DNA of 64,000 nucleotides, from positions 4,501,301 to 4,565,300 of the forward strand of contig CP099854.1 in assembly GCA_030062745.1 (NCBI GenBank). Direction: 5' to 3'. Position numbers and translations under genes: made by a program. This document shows positions 12,775-25,544 of this stretch, piece after piece. Origin of the DNA: Capitulum mitella. Lineage: Eukaryota > Arthropoda > Thecostraca > Pollicipedomorpha > Pollicipedidae. The notes beneath the pieces were generated by a model that ran no database searches, was not told where the DNA came from, and saw nothing but the letters and a program-made list of their open reading frames with translations. The stretch's first letter is position 1; each line of letters opens with the position of its first letter.

Positions 12775-13315
12775 CATGGGCGGTGCCAGGGACATGAAAA
12801 GGGGACCTTCGTGGTCACAAGTTCTTCAGATCAACTTAAGACCCCCTGATCTTAAATGTCCTCCAGTGACCTTAGAGTTGCTTGGAATGATCTTGTGTGC
12901 GTTTTATATCATCTGAAAACGTTCCCAATCATTTAAATTTACTTCATTTCTAACACGCACTAGCGTTTTAGGTCATAGCTCCATGACCCAGCCTGATATC
13001 AAGCTGAAACTTGGTACACAAGTAGAGGGCACTCTTCTGCGTTAATATATTCCGAGTTTGACATTTGAAAACTGGCACCAAAATAATGACCATGAAACCA
13101 AATGTTGACTTTTGAACTTGGCCTGGTCCTGTGAAGTGGCCTCAGGTGAACAAAATTGTATTCGTATGTTGCCCAATTATTTGCGTACACATTCATGCAA
13201 AGTTTTAATTTCTGTCTTAAAAACACTACTTTTGGCAGACATTTTCCTTTGACCCTAAGCAGGGCTAAAAATGGCCTGAGGTGCCTCCCAAAAACGTCGC
13301 CTGGCTCCGTCCCTG
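12775..13315. mobile_element. Possible diverged hAT-like non-autonomous element
   Basis: The left end 'catgggcggtgccaggg' and the reverse complement of the right end, 'cagggacggagccaggc', resemble each other and the termini of the MITE families seen elsewhere in this window. No convincing 8-bp target duplication is visible, so the call is weak. The interior is non-coding and carries TGACC-type words like those at 6-10 kb. Confidence 0.3.
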
Positions 13316-16300
13316 AACAAAAGAGAACTGGGAAATGTTGTTACTGTATGCAGAAAGAATAGTTAGGAAAAGTCATCACATTTCGTGAAGTTGGGTCAAA
13401 AACCCTAGAGCTGGCAAGCAAAAACCGAGGAGCGGATTCAGTCTCCCTGCCAGGAATAGGGTTAAGCCCCATGGTGACAAAATCTCCCACGTTTTGGGAT
13501 GCCCCTACGCTCCTGGGTGCCACTGTATCTTCTAGAGAGCTTTGGCATCAAAGGGCAAAGCAAAGCATGCTCAGAGTTTTTTTCCTTCCGGTCACCAAGC
13601 GAAAACGGCATCGCCAGGACATGTCAAGTGAAACCGACGGGTGTTCGGAACGCCCCATTGTGTTCTGCAAAGCGATCTGTTTTGGCGGCATTGTTTTCTC
13701 TCTAAGGTGGTCAAGTCCCAGTGCCGTTCCAGTTCGGAACTGAGCGAGGCGTTTCAGCGCCTTTGTCTTTGTGAGGCTTCGTTCATTCTGCGCCGTCTTC
13801 CTCAGTCACCAGCGGACGGATTTTGGGCGATTCGAAGTGACGGCTAGTCATGTGTGCGGCATTTGGGCGATCTGAAACGACGTATAGTCATTTGTGCGGC
13901 ATCCCCAGAGACGACCCATTTGATGGCTTCGACGTACCTGATGTTGCATGGACGTTTTGGACAACCTAGCATGGGCAGTCATTTCTGCAGTTGTCAAGAA
14001 ACACATTAACAGCGTAAGACGACAGAGATTGCGAACATTAAATCAAAATATTTTCATCTGTCACTTCATATGGTGACAAAAACTGGCTCGAGATCAGCTT
14101 GGGTCACATGATCTAATGGGTCACTACGTTGCTTTTGCTATAATATGTTTCTATTGAACAGTTTTGCGGGGACATTAAAGTTATATTTTTACTGTGTCTG
14201 CAACACTACTTAGGACAGCATTTGGTAGACAGAACCTTTCATAAATAAGCAAAAGATGTTCCAGACGCGCTAGCTTCTTTATCATCCGTGACCAAGCAGC
14301 CAAGGGAAGAGCTAACAGAGCTAACATCCGCTGATCGTTCATGGAGCTAGATATCAATCGTCACCGAGCTTTAATGGATTAATTAGGATCCTGGTGGACT
14401 TCTCTGAAACCATGCCACTGGGAACTGTCAGACACAGAAGTGTTAACCATCCCTAATTCCCGATGTGCTGGTAACCTTCCCAAACACCAATTGTTTAGTG
14501 ATTTGCAATGAGGTGACGCTAGATGGTGCGGAACGTCAACGAATTATTGCGCAGAAGTTTCAAATGAGATGCACCAACCAAGCACATTGGCAAAAAGGCA
14601 TGACCTGGATTTCAAATATATTCGTGACTGGCACGACCGGGATCCGGAGCCAATGTTCAGTTTTCTCGTCTTACAGCAGATTCCTGAAGTTGCGCAGTGT
14701 ACGATTTCTACAGTCGAGGCACCTTACTGCATCTAAACAACAGGAGTTGGACAGCATTTAGGTCCAAAAACGCATCAGAATGGACATTCCGAAAAACTGA
14801 AACTTATCTGATATTGCTTCTCTGTTTGAACTAGCTGCTCTTCGAGTTTTGCTTCAATGTTCCACTGACATAGTTTCGGCGGCCCAGTCCTTCGAGTTTT
14901 CACCGCCTTTGTTCTTGGAATTGAACGTTTCCCTTGCGAAAACTCTGGCTGCATTGATCGACTGGAACATAGCTCACCTCAGTAACTCTCAGTCCAGCAC
15001 CAGCAGTAGCCCATATGGTGCCCACATGTTTTAATCCAGTCAGGCATATGGGACCCAAGTGGAAAACTTATATCGGTGTGGGGATGTGAGATGCAAGGGT
15101 GTTGGTTTCTGTTCTTCTGGAGGGATCATGCCCCACCCTAAATGTTGATCTTTGCCCTTCCAAAAGTGATTTTGCACCTTACCCAAATGTTCTCTGCTAA
15201 TTTTAACGAGTGAAACGCAGTATGTTGGTTACAAATTATAAACTCCTCGCCGGAAAAAACTGGAAACGGAATTTGTCGTCGATCAAACAAAACGGGCTAA
15301 ATCCGCTGAGAAGCTCACTATTGGGCGGGGAAGGAAGGGAAGGTTGGGCCGGTTGTCGGGCACTTGGCTTGCTCTTCCCCCCTCCCCTACTTATTTACAC
15401 AAAACAAAACCCCTAGTGATATGCGCGCTGTTAAGCGGCTAAATCTTTACACGTATACCGATTCAACTTTTCCGCGATTTTACGGATTTTACGAGTTGAT
15501 AGTCAGGGACGTAAAACAGCAAGTCTGCAAATCAAGGCACAGTCACAAAAAGCAAAAGCACACGCATTCTGTCAACACGACACGCTACATTCAGTCACCA
15601 AGTGGGAATGCTGTGTGTTAGTCTCATCCGGGACCCATTGGGGCCTCATGCGGAAATCCCTTTTACCACGCTGAACTCACACGATGGCCCAGCGCAAGCG
15701 GGGCCTGAATGGTCGAGTCCGACGCATCGTCACCATGTGGCGGTCCAATGTGGCCCACCTGGAACCTGTACGTAATATCCTGCACGGTCGCCACCGTTCC
15801 AGAAGCCGAGTGGGACTCTCACCGACCGGCGTCCCAGCATACACGGACGCCCACCTGGGCTCCCCATGCGCAGCCCGTGTAACTCGCCGGACGTGTCACA
15901 CGTGCTGCGCGCCACGTGACGCGGATGCCGGCCTGTGCCGCGCAAATTTGTAATGTTCTCGCAGCGACAGCCTGAGTGGCATACATATTAAGCAGTTGGT
16001 CCCCCTCTAGGCCGGGAGTTCTGAAGCCGGTCTGAACTATTCCATGTCCATTGGAGCTTGGATGAAAGCGATTTCGGCGCAGACTGCGGCTTCAATGAAT
16101 CAAATTACAGCGCCTTTGCCGACGGAACCTTCAGCCCAACGGAAAATCGATGGAGAACCAGACGAGGTCAGGCATGAAGGCTCGTCAGCGGCGAAGGTCT
16201 GCGGTGGCGGCGAGGACCCACCTCGCACGGTCGGCAACAGGCCGCGAGTCCTCCGGCCGGGGGTCCTCTCGGAGTCCTCACGCCGGTCCGTCCTCCCGCC

Positions 16301-18400
16301 ATCCAGACGCCCGCCTTCTGAGCTGCCGCGCTCGGCCATCACGGCGCTGAGCGTCCGCCGCGCGTCCTCCCCGCAGTCCTCCTCCCGTCCGAGTCCTCCC
16401 GCCGCCGTCCTCGCACGTCCTCCTCGCGGCGTCGGCGCTCCCTCGCTGAGGACCACAGCGCGGGGACTGGCGGCCGCCGCCGCCGGGCTGCCGTATCGGG
16501 CAGGATAAACGCTCTGAAGATACCGCGTCAAGTGGCCCGTAAAGCCCCCCTAAGAGGGTGCTGGGGGGAGGGGGCTCAACGAGTGCCGTGTTATCTGCGG
16601 ACGATTAAAACGAACTGGATCGGCTCGTAAGTGTTTCTGGCCGTTACCATCGGCAGTGATGCAGCGGCCTCAGCGTAACGAAATCAGACGGCCGCAAAAG
16701 GGTTTGGCTGGGAGCTTGAAATCATCAGGGACTTCGCCCCATCCAGTTCCACGCTGAAACGGCAAACCGTTAGGTAGACCGAGAGAGTACTGGGGTCGGC
16801 CAGTGGGGTACGCTGGGATACGCCCTGAAAGATATGTAAAAAACGATGTCCCGAAGGATCTTTTTTAAGCTGCCGGTTGCATTGCGGGCGCGACTTATAA
16901 GAAGGATAATCGCTCTTTTGCTCCGTCGTTACCTGTTACAGACCCGGCGGAAAGCTTTCGCGCGCACCATAGAGGTCAAGATTCTTTTCTCGTGGAGTGG
17001 GGCATGGCCGTGGTCATAAACTCAAGCCGAATTCCATAGGTCACCAAATGTGGTTCAGAGGAAAATCGAGGAAGAAATGTTCCGTGGCGATGGCCATCAA
17101 CATGAACACGACGGCCATGTGGTGTCTGCTGTTCCATCATCATCCAAGTCAGTGCCATTTTCGTCGCTGCAGTCGAACGATGCATTTCAACACGTGATCG
17201 GATCATCAACTTCATGGCAAAAGTTCGGGGCAAGGGGTTCACAGCGCTGGTTCTTGTTTTTCTCCAAAAACAAGAACCTTCTTCTTCGGTCTTTTTGTGC
17301 TGCGTCTCTGCTCCTCCCCCCAGGAAGGACGAGCAGCAACTCACTGAAAAAAGTTTCGCGGCTACTGCCCGTAAACTGCAGACTTGAACCCAAAGCCGTC
17401 CGTGTTGCGTAGGTCGGCATAGCATAAATGATTTTTTCGTCAATGTCACGTCATCTCCTGGATAGGATGAAACACATTTCTAGGCCTCTTTCCCGCGTCC
17501 ACTTGAGAACGTCGACATCGGGCTGTTAACTGAAATGTGTTGCGGAGACTCACCCTGCGAACGGTGCAGACGGCTGAATAGCAAAGTAGCGCCAGGACAT
17601 GCGAACTTGATCTGCACAGAGTATCGATGCCTTCGGAGCTCGAGTTCAAAGTCACGCCGGCACGCCTGGCCAGCCGACGACGCCCCTCAGACAATTCCCT
17701 GCAATCCGGGCGACTCCCAGCGAGGAATTGCCCATCATCCGAGCCCGTTTGCCCTGTCCGACCAGGCCGCACGGCAACGCCGGATTCCGGAAACCAGAGC
17801 GCGTGATCCAGTCCCCGTCGGCCTGGATCAAAGACGGGGTCAGTGTTTCATTACCATGCCGGGCGGTAATGAAACGGTACGGTCGGTCGGTCGGTAGGGG
17901 AAGGGTCCAGCCCCAGGGGTCCGTCAACAGCAGCGATCCCGCAGCAGGGACGGCTGCGGCGGGGAAGCGTGTCCCGTCAGCACCGCTCCGTGACGACCCC
18001 GCCCGTGGTTCAGCCGGCTCGTGACGTGAAGGTAATTGGCTTTGGGTTTACAGGTGGTCCAGCTTCTTGGGATCAGAACTGTGCTGGAGAGGTCGAGCCT
18101 CCGTTCGGCTAGGCGTCGACAAATTAAGTTCACCAGCAGGTTTGCCGGTTAACGGACGGACGGCCTCAAGGGGCCTTCAACGGTTGCGTTTACAAATTAA
18201 CCGCCCGTTACCGATGGGTAAACCCCGGGGACGGATACAGTCATGCAGAATAACACGGATAACGGGTGGGTAAGTGCTAAGCAGCTAGCTTTAACGGACA
18301 AACCTAAGGATAGTAATATGAACTGCAGACTTAACTAGAAAACATTGCTTAAACAAAGAATCATTAACCCTCGCAGATTTACTTCTAAGTACTCGATGTA
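13316..18400. other. Spacer with no gene recognised
   Basis: About 5 kb without a recognisable exon, RNA gene or transposon. A GC-rich, CpG-dense block lies at about 16,180-16,500, where long open frames exist on both strands (154 aa on + and 143 aa on -). The mirror-image coding potential and the Arg/Pro/Ser-rich composition point to base composition and not a protein. Open frames near 17,000-17,450 on both strands are also unassigned. Confidence 0.45.
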
Positions 18401-19363
18401 CAGGGTGATCAGAAGGAAGTGATATAACGTATGGTTGTCATAGCAGCATAAGCAAACAAAAAAGGTTTCTGCTAGATGTGCTGCGGTGCACACGTCGGGA
18501 CATTTCCATATAAAATCTTGTCCGGAAATTTCACATTCCGTGTTCGCAGATATGAGACCATTCCCCACCAGCCTCCTTCGGCGGTTTAAACGCAACTGCC
18601 CCTTCACCAGAGAGCACCGCAGCTGAATTACCTTGAAGTATGGTGAGCTGCAAAGCTCGATCCTCGTGAGGAGAGCTTTGAGGCAGCAATGCTCCCGAGT
18701 AAACCCAGAGCTGTGCCAAAGCTAACGGCCTTCCACAGGTTATGCAACAGTTTGAAAAGCGAAGCCTCGTTGCGCTGTGCTGTGTCTCTGGGCCGCATCA
18801 CCCCGATAGCAGAAGAAATCCAGAGGATTAAGGATTTTTTCCGGAGGTAACCCAAGGCCCAAATCAGGCTGGCCTCGGAACAGCTCGGGCTGCCGAAAAG
18901 ATCCGGAGGATCCTGGGGAAGAACTTCAACTGGAAGCCGTACCAGCCCCACCTCGCCCAGATCCTCTCACCTGCCAGCACGGACTCAAATCTCGCATCGC
19001 GCACGTTCTGGTTGGCCCATGACGAGGAATGGTTTGAGAGAGTCCTGTTGAGTGAAGTGATAAGAAATGGCCTGTGCTCCATCAGGCTCCCAGCAATAAA
19101 AATGATGTAATCTGGGTCCCAGAGAACCCGCGCACTGCAGTGTGATACAAGGCGGCTCACGGAAAGAAGGCAATGGCCTTGGCGGGCACTGCGGGTGGCA
19201 TTGCGGAGCAACCGATCACGAAGGACTTGCAATGAGTCTGCCTTCAAATGGTGATCAAATGTCCGATGTCATACCTCCTAAATATGTCTTTTATGGAGGA
19301 AAACTGGAAATTATACCTCCATGGTGGCTGCTTAATTTATATCAGTTGCTAATGATCACCCTG
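18401..19363 (+). mobile_element. Mariner-like DNA transposon, internally deleted
   Basis: The terminal inverted repeats begin cagggtgatca at 18,401 and, as the reverse complement, at 19,363. After eight variable bases both ends continue with the same tgatataa, so the TIR is about 27 bp with conserved spacing. A TA dinucleotide directly precedes the left end, and a TA lies two bases beyond the right end, as expected for a Tc1/mariner insertion. The interior carries a broken transposase on + (see next entry) that stops short of its C-terminal third, so this is a deletion derivative of about 963 bp. Confidence 0.75.
18640..19250 (+). pseudogene. Mariner-like transposase remnant
   Basis: Pieces in shifting + frames read as helix-turn-helix and start-of-catalytic-domain segments of a mariner-like transposase. 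They are EIQRIKDFFRR (about 18,810), PKAQIRLASEQLGLPK (about 18,855), RRILGKNFNWKPYQPHLAQ (about 18,905), LAHDEEWFERVL (about 19,015) and WVPENPRTAV with KAAHGKKAMALAG (about 19,110-19,190). In this family RIL-KDL-WKPYKPHL and the W-PE-PRT...AHGKKAMAWAG segment flank the first catalytic aspartate. The WSDE-type motif expected after 'ERVL' reads LLSEVI here, so the first catalytic acid is lost. At least three frameshifts and internal stops are present, and the rest of the catalytic domain is missing. Confidence 0.7.
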
Positions 19364-21725
19364 TGTAACAGGGTATGCGTCGCTACATGCGCACGGCTCC
19401 TTATTATGTTCATCTCGCAAACAGTTGTCTGAGGGTGGCACTAATGTGCAAACGCCGCCAAAATTTGAAACGGGGATGCAGCGTGAGTGATTCTGGATGA
19501 ATCTGGCGTTTGGACAGGAGGTTGCAGGGCGTTGGAGGCCAGTTACTGATTGTTTTCATTAAAGTGTGGCTAATTTTAAGTGTTGAAAAGGCGCTTGATG
19601 TGAGAATTCGTACCTTCGCATCCTTCAAATCTCGTTGTCGATGTGCACATATCAATGAGTACTACTGGCATTGTCATGTCCGCAAAGGATTGCGCTAGTG
19701 GTCATTGAATGGTTTAGCCAGCTGACGCACACAGAGTTCTGAACAATCGCTGCTTTGTGGGATGGGCGCATTTATGAACACGTAAAGCTTTATTGTTCAT
19801 TGTTGTTTTATTCTTGATTGGTGTCCATTGTTGATTGTTGATTAAAAGCTAAATCTGGCCACCATTATAATATTTTCGCCAATATTCTGATGCACATTTA
19901 TTTAGAACGACTTTATTCAGTTCAGGCTGATTAAACTACGTTATCACTTATTTTATGTGTCGGTGTCATCAGGTAATTGATGGATCGTAATACCTTCCAA
20001 ACAGCATTCAAAGGGCATAAATCTATATCGAAGTGAACGAGCAGAAGCTATTATAAGCCTTGTTTTAAAACTAACACATGCGCCTAGTGTGCGGATGTGA
20101 TGTAGACTTTCTTGTCAGTCATCCACTCAATGTGGGATGTGCGAAAATTGGGCATGCGTCCCATGCACCGACACTGAAAAGGGGCAAATGTGCACATGTG
20201 GCATGCCGGTAGGTTGTGAACAGTTATAGCTCGGAATGCACTCACATTCACTTGTGGTAATGAGGGCCAAACATCACTTCTTTATCTCTTGTTGTACCAT
20301 AGGGCACTTCAGAACAGTTAGGTTTCTTTTCTTGCCATGCTGAATGGTTACATTCCAGCGTAGGCGTGTCCATCGGGGAAGAGGGCTGCGGGGGGCATGT
20401 TCCCTTCCAGTTTTGGCAAAACTTTCTCTCTCCGATTTTGGTTGGAAAAAAACGTTTTTTTTGGTATTTTCCAGTTCAAGTAAAATATCGGATCGGATTG
20501 TTTACCCAAGATTCCGATTTGTTCCCATCCCACAATATCTGGAACGTAGCTAAACCCATACTTACCAATGTTGTAATGACACTATGCAGGCTTACTCCAG
20601 TTCTTATGCATGCCTCATATATCATCAGTGTTTCAGATTCATGCACTACACATTATTTGATTTCTGTCGCATGTTTGCAAGCCGTGAGGAATTAGGCATG
20701 TGTGATGTGCGCATCTGGGAACACTGGGGTGCAACTGTGCACACTTTGAAATCAAGTTTCCAAAAACACCTGCTGTCGATTTTGGGCTAACGATACGAAA
20801 GTTTCCAACGTTTTGGCTTGTGAGCAAGCGCCCAAAGTTAGCTAAATGATATGTTTCATTCAGATTTATGCAATGGTTTTCTCAAGGGAATCCTCTAAAA
20901 ACTTAGGTGTTTGTAATTAGGGACACTTCCCCTTATAGTAAATCTGCCATCTCCACAGAGGTATCGGTACTCCACAGAGGTCTCTTTGTATGCCCAAAGT
21001 GGTCGAAAATTGGGCTCTCTTGCCCCGGATCTCGTGCACATTATCAACAAAAGCACGAATTTCCAACTGCCATTTTTCCATGCATTGCCCACAGGCAAAG
21101 TGTTAAATTTCAGGAATTTTCAGGGCAGGGGTTTTGCTCCCAGGCTGTTTTTCCCTTTCCCGTATCCGCAGACTTGAAGTGGGAGTTAAGGCCGCGAGCA
21201 GTATGAGGAAGGCCACTTTTGTTTGCAAGAAAAACTTCTCGCCTGCATGACTTGATATCAGTTTGGCAGCACGGACCTGTGACAAACTCGGCAGAAAGCG
21301 TATCACAGTGAAACAGAAGAATTTTACTGGTCGGTTGCAGCGGTAGGCCGCCGAGTTGTAGTGCGAGCGGAAAAATTTGAAATTTGCGCGCAAACAGAAA
21401 TGAAACACTACTGAAGGCCGGGAATCAGTTTCACTTGTTTTGCTGCATCATTTACGCCAGGGAAAGTTTGACCATGGGGGTGAAGTAACCAGCAGTCAAG
21501 CGTTCCGGGTCAACCAGGCACGGGACACACACGACAAATGTACATAGATGAGACACCTCAGCGACGCCTAGACAGCACAGCTCGCTTCTTGACTGACTCG
21601 ACTGTTGACTGCCAAGAACTTGACAACTGACCGAACGATGGAGAGCGAGGATCGATCCTGAGATGGCTAGGTATCGCGACCCCCTGCTGCAAAGTCTGCG
21701 CCTGCCGGTTTCGGTTCGGGTCCGA

Positions 21726-21779
21726 GGTTGTGTAGTGTGGTTGTGTAGTGTGGTTGTGTAGTGCGGTTGTGTAGTGTGG
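21726..21779 (+). repeat. 13-bp tandem repeat, four copies
   Basis: Unit ggttgtgtagtgt, four nearly identical head-to-tail copies with a single T-to-C change in the third. Confidence 0.9.
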
Positions 21780-22800
21780 CTGCCGTCTCGGGTGCTTAAT
21801 GGCTCGCGGACGCACTGCCCGATCCTGTAGCTGATTTCGTATGCATATAAAATCGTACGTTGTATAATTTCTTTACATATCGTATATTAAAATTTAATAA
21901 AATTTAATAAAAAAACTAAATTATTTTTGCATTATATGCCAAGAACTATGAAGTCATACTCAGGATTACATGTCGTGATAGCACGTTGGCCGGCGCGGAC
22001 GGTGCGGTATTCGGCTAATTCGCTCGCACGCATTGGGGCGAGCTGCTTAATGATATCTGGAATGTGGATGGTGGTGGATTGCTGTGCACAGCAGGCAGAG
22101 AAATGTTGTGCAGCCAGGTTTTCAACATGTGCGACGTGCGTAGACAACAGAGGGCCCTCGGGCCGCGTTTTCTTTCCTGCCCCCCGCCCCAACCCGCCCA
22201 TTTCAGAATGCGATAAGCCGCCTCTGCTGCAACCCAGTATTTATGTTCCGGGATGAATGGACCACATCAGCAAGCGGGCGCAGCGTTTGCCGTCGCTAGC
22301 CAATAGGATCGGCCGGCTGCTGACAATAGTCGCAGCGACAGCAGGCTTCGAGCACGCCGCATCCGCTGTTCTAAAACCCACTAAAGGCGCCACGAACCCG
22401 CAGGACGACCGCTCGGATTCACGAGTTCACGACTCGGTTCGCAGCGAAAACGTTTACGTCGTATCGCGCACGACAGACTGCTGGCGTTTGTGCAGGAGTT
22501 TTACCGGCTCGGCTGGTCTGCGCTGTGGCGGGGTTCACGCCCTGCCGAGTCCGGAGAGCAACGACTCACCTCGTGTGTTGGCGGAGTTCCCCAGCTTGAC
22601 ATGAAGTTGTTACACGCAGAGCAGACTACAGCGCGGCGCGGATGGGCTACGATGGTATCGCCTCCTCTTGTTCTCTCTAACCGATGCTGTCTTCTTCTGC
22701 CGGCGATCAGGAATTCGTATCCCTCACAACGTTCTTGCGTACCAGCGTGGTTTTCAGCCGATGAATTGGTTAACAGACGTTTCGTCTCTCGCTCTTTCCA

Positions 22801-22944
22801 GGAGCTGGCAGTCCCTCCTGACACTGTCCGGAGCTGACAGTCCCTCCTGACACCGACCGGAGCTGACAGTCCCTCCTGACACCGCCCGGAGCTGACAGTC
22901 CCTCCTGACACCGCCCGGAGCTGACAGCCTCTCCTGATACCGTC
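22801..22944 (+). repeat. 29-bp tandem repeat, five copies
   Basis: Each unit contains ggagctgacagtccctcctg followed by acaccg(c/a)cc. Five units are directly adjacent with no spacer between them. Copies differ at a few positions (ggcag for gacag in the first, cctct for tccct in the last). Confidence 0.9.
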
Positions 22945-24687
22945 AACAACAGGCGATTTTGTCTTTCAGGGCCTGTGAAGGACGAAAAACAGACGCCAGT
23001 TATGCTGGCGCTTCATGAGCGCCTTGCCTCGGACATACCTCCGTAATTTGCTAAAGGCCTGTTGGATGTAGGGCGTTGTGATACTTTGTTGTTCCTTTTG
23101 TTTGTACCCAATAAGCCGTAGTTCTTCAATGACGAAAGACGATAAGAAAAAATGACGAAAAAATTGGCCTTGATGTAGTGAAAGAAAGAAAACTCACAAA
23201 TGGAAGAAGCACTCGAAGGATAAGAAGGAGGAAGGTATGTCGCATTGACGGCCGGCTCCGGAGAAGACTGGCGATTTTTTTTTGCTCGAGAAAACGCTTA
23301 AATTCTTCTCCGATACAAGGTTGTTGGATCGTTACTCATTCAGAATTCTCCAATAGCACTGCTACTGAAGTAGGGGCCAGAAAGAGATCTGTATGTTGAG
23401 TTCTTGCGTGTGGTCTCTGATGTAGGTAGATTCACTCACATTTCCGCCTACTGCACGCTGAAACTCAACGCACAGACGCCTTTGTGGACCCTACTGAAAT
23501 AGCATAATCGAACACGTCCAGTAGATGGCTCTGACTGAATAGCGACGCAACGGCCGCCTGGCGGCGACCAAATAAAATACTTTCAAAACACATCAAACTT
23601 CTGCGGAGCCGGCCGGTACTCGGAACCTGCGTTCCGTTCCTTGCCTTTCCCCTAACACCTAACACCTGAAGACAGTCTAGCGCCAATTTGTGAGTGCTAC
23701 TTCCCTTCGTTTTCATCTTTCTAAAACCTGCATTGCGCCGAGGAAAGACCTTTTCGTCTTGTGTAGTATCATTGAACAACTAGAGATCGTTGGAGCAAAG
23801 CAAAACAAACAACAGGACACCACTTTTCTCGAAAAACGATGCGACAGTTTGTTACAGGACCCTCCGACGCATACTTCCGACTAGGCCGATGTTTTTCACG
23901 TGTTATTTGAATAGGACTTCGTCGACGAAAAAGAGCAAACTTCTTACAAGGGACGTTGGATCAGACCCTGTTTAGGTTCGTTCCAAAGCCCAATACCTTC
24001 AGAAAAGCTGGATATCGGCGATTCGATAACCGACTGTGAGTGAAACATGTCTCCGCACTGAAGGAGCCGTGGTTCGGTTGTCACTTCGAGCCAGACTTGA
24101 CTCCCGATCGGTACACGTGGCCAATGGATGCTCCCCTCCCGAACTGCGTGTTGTGCGTGCGGTACACTGCAGCCATCACTGAGACGCCAGTTATTTGTCA
24201 GACATTCATTTAGTCCAAAACCAGCAATCGCGAGGCACGTCAAAAGCGTAGTAAAATTGTTCCCAGATTTTAGAAGAAACACATTTGAGATCATCTAAAC
24301 AAAGCAGACTAGACAGAAATCTTAAGGATTTTTACCAGACTCCCTTGATTTTAAATCGACATGAATCCCTTTTCCGTTGGTTCACGCGTGGCGGTCTCTT
24401 AAACAATGTTCGGAGTCGTACATCTTAACGTTCCAACCCGCGCCTGCCAGCCGGCCGCCGTGTTCAAAGGTCAGCTGGCCCGGCCGGCTCGTTGCCATGG
24501 CGACGCTGCAGGCAGGCGCGGAGAAACGCGGTGTTTTTAATGAAATCACCGACCAGCGCAGGTCGCCCTTCGGTCTCCGGGTCAGAAAACGTCATTAGCG
24601 TCCCCGGTACTCTTCTCGAAGGCCAAAAAACGTTGGTTTCGCCACTCGGTTCAGGCTGGGTTGCAGAGCATTGGATAGTGTCTCAAA

Positions 24688-24888
24688 CAAGGGCGCAGCC
24701 AGGATTTCCTTAAGGGGGGAGAGGCGGAGCCCAGTGAAACTGAAATCGTACAAAAACCGCCTGCTGGGAAGGCTATGTGCTCCGGCCTGCTGGGAAGGCT
24801 ATGTGGGAAGGCTATGTGCAGCATTTCCTTCACAAAAAAATGCTGGCCTTAGGGAGGGGGCTGGGTCCCCCCCTTGGCTGCGCCGGTG
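24688..24888 (-). mobile_element. hAT-like MITE, family A, copy 1
   Basis: The ends 'caagggcgcagccagg' and 'ggctgcgccggtg' are inverted copies of the family terminus (consensus close to caggggcgtagccagg). An 8-bp target duplication, tctcaaa-c/tctcaag-c (equally gtctcaaa/gtctcaag in the alternative register), flanks the element. It has no coding capacity. An internal 'tgctgggaaggctatgtg' word is tandemly repeated. Confidence 0.75.
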
Positions 24889-24895
24889 TCTCAAG

Positions 24896-25131
24896 CAGTA
24901 GCGTAGCCAGGGTTCTCGTAAGCGGGACCAAGCCAAAACTGTATTGCAAGGGGGAAACTGACCCCACCAAATAGTACACTCTGACGTGTCTAAAATAGAC
25001 ATGTATTACTTTTTGCAGCTAAGTGGTTCTGACCATTAAACAAAACAAATCATTCGCGATATAGCAAATTCTTGAAACCTGCATAGGAAGGGGCCAGCTG
25101 ACCCCTCTGACCCCTTCTGGCTACGCTGCTG
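24896..25131 (+). mobile_element. hAT-like MITE, family A-type ends, copy 2, adjacent to copy 1
   Basis: The termini cagtagcgtagccag and ctggctacgctgctg are a perfect-to-near-perfect inverted pair. The flanking octamers are gtctcaag (24,888-24,895) and gtctcaaa (25,132-25,139). The left octamer is the same one that closes copy 1, so both elements share one target site. The element is non-coding. Confidence 0.8.
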
Positions 25132-25177
25132 GTCTCAAAGAGCTAAAGACGTCACAGTCCTCCACAGCACGCATGCA

Positions 25178-25447
25178 GTTTTTCGGGCGGAAGTTCGTAA
25201 GACTGAAGTTTGTAGGGCAATAGTTCGTGGGATAATGGTTTTTTAGGACAAAAATTCGTCAGACAAATGTTCGCCTCGCGATAGTTCGTATGGACAAAGT
25301 TCGTCTACGACAAAAGTTCGTCTCGCGAGAGTTTGTATAGGACAAAAATTCGTCCAGGGCAAAAGTTCGTCCAGGACAAAAGTTCGTCTCGCAGAAATTC
25401 GTTTAGGACAAACGCTCGTCTGGGACAAAAGTTCGTCTAGGGCAAAA
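25178..25447 (+). repeat. Degenerate 14-16-bp repeat array (aaagttcgtc type)
   Basis: Many units of the form gacaaaa-gttcgtc, with variable spacing, on the + strand. The reverse complement of this unit (gacgaacttttgtc) forms the next array. Confidence 0.8.
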
Positions 25448-25544
25448 GGTTAGGTTAGATTAAGTTAGATTACGTTAGGCTTGTGTTACTGTTTTAGGTC
25501 CGTTCCTTTTCCGATGCTAACGTTACGTTTACCAGCCCTTGATT

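Larger units (their letters stand above)
19364..24670. other. Spacer with no gene recognised
   Basis: No exon or RNA gene is recognisable. The stretch contains two small tandem repeats (21,726-21,779 and 22,801-22,944) and an extremely AT-rich patch at about 21,840-21,930. Open frames of 60-136 codons in the GC-richer part (22.2-22.9 kb) have no domain that I recognise. Confidence 0.45.

Noticed and set aside
22801-22944. CRISPR-like repeat array (29-bp units)
   Set aside because: Units are directly adjacent with no unique spacers, and the DNA is animal nuclear. It is a minisatellite.
25447-25480. Telomeric (TTAGG)n-like sequence
   Set aside because: Only a few imperfect ggttag/gattaag units. 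It is too short and irregular to be telomeric.
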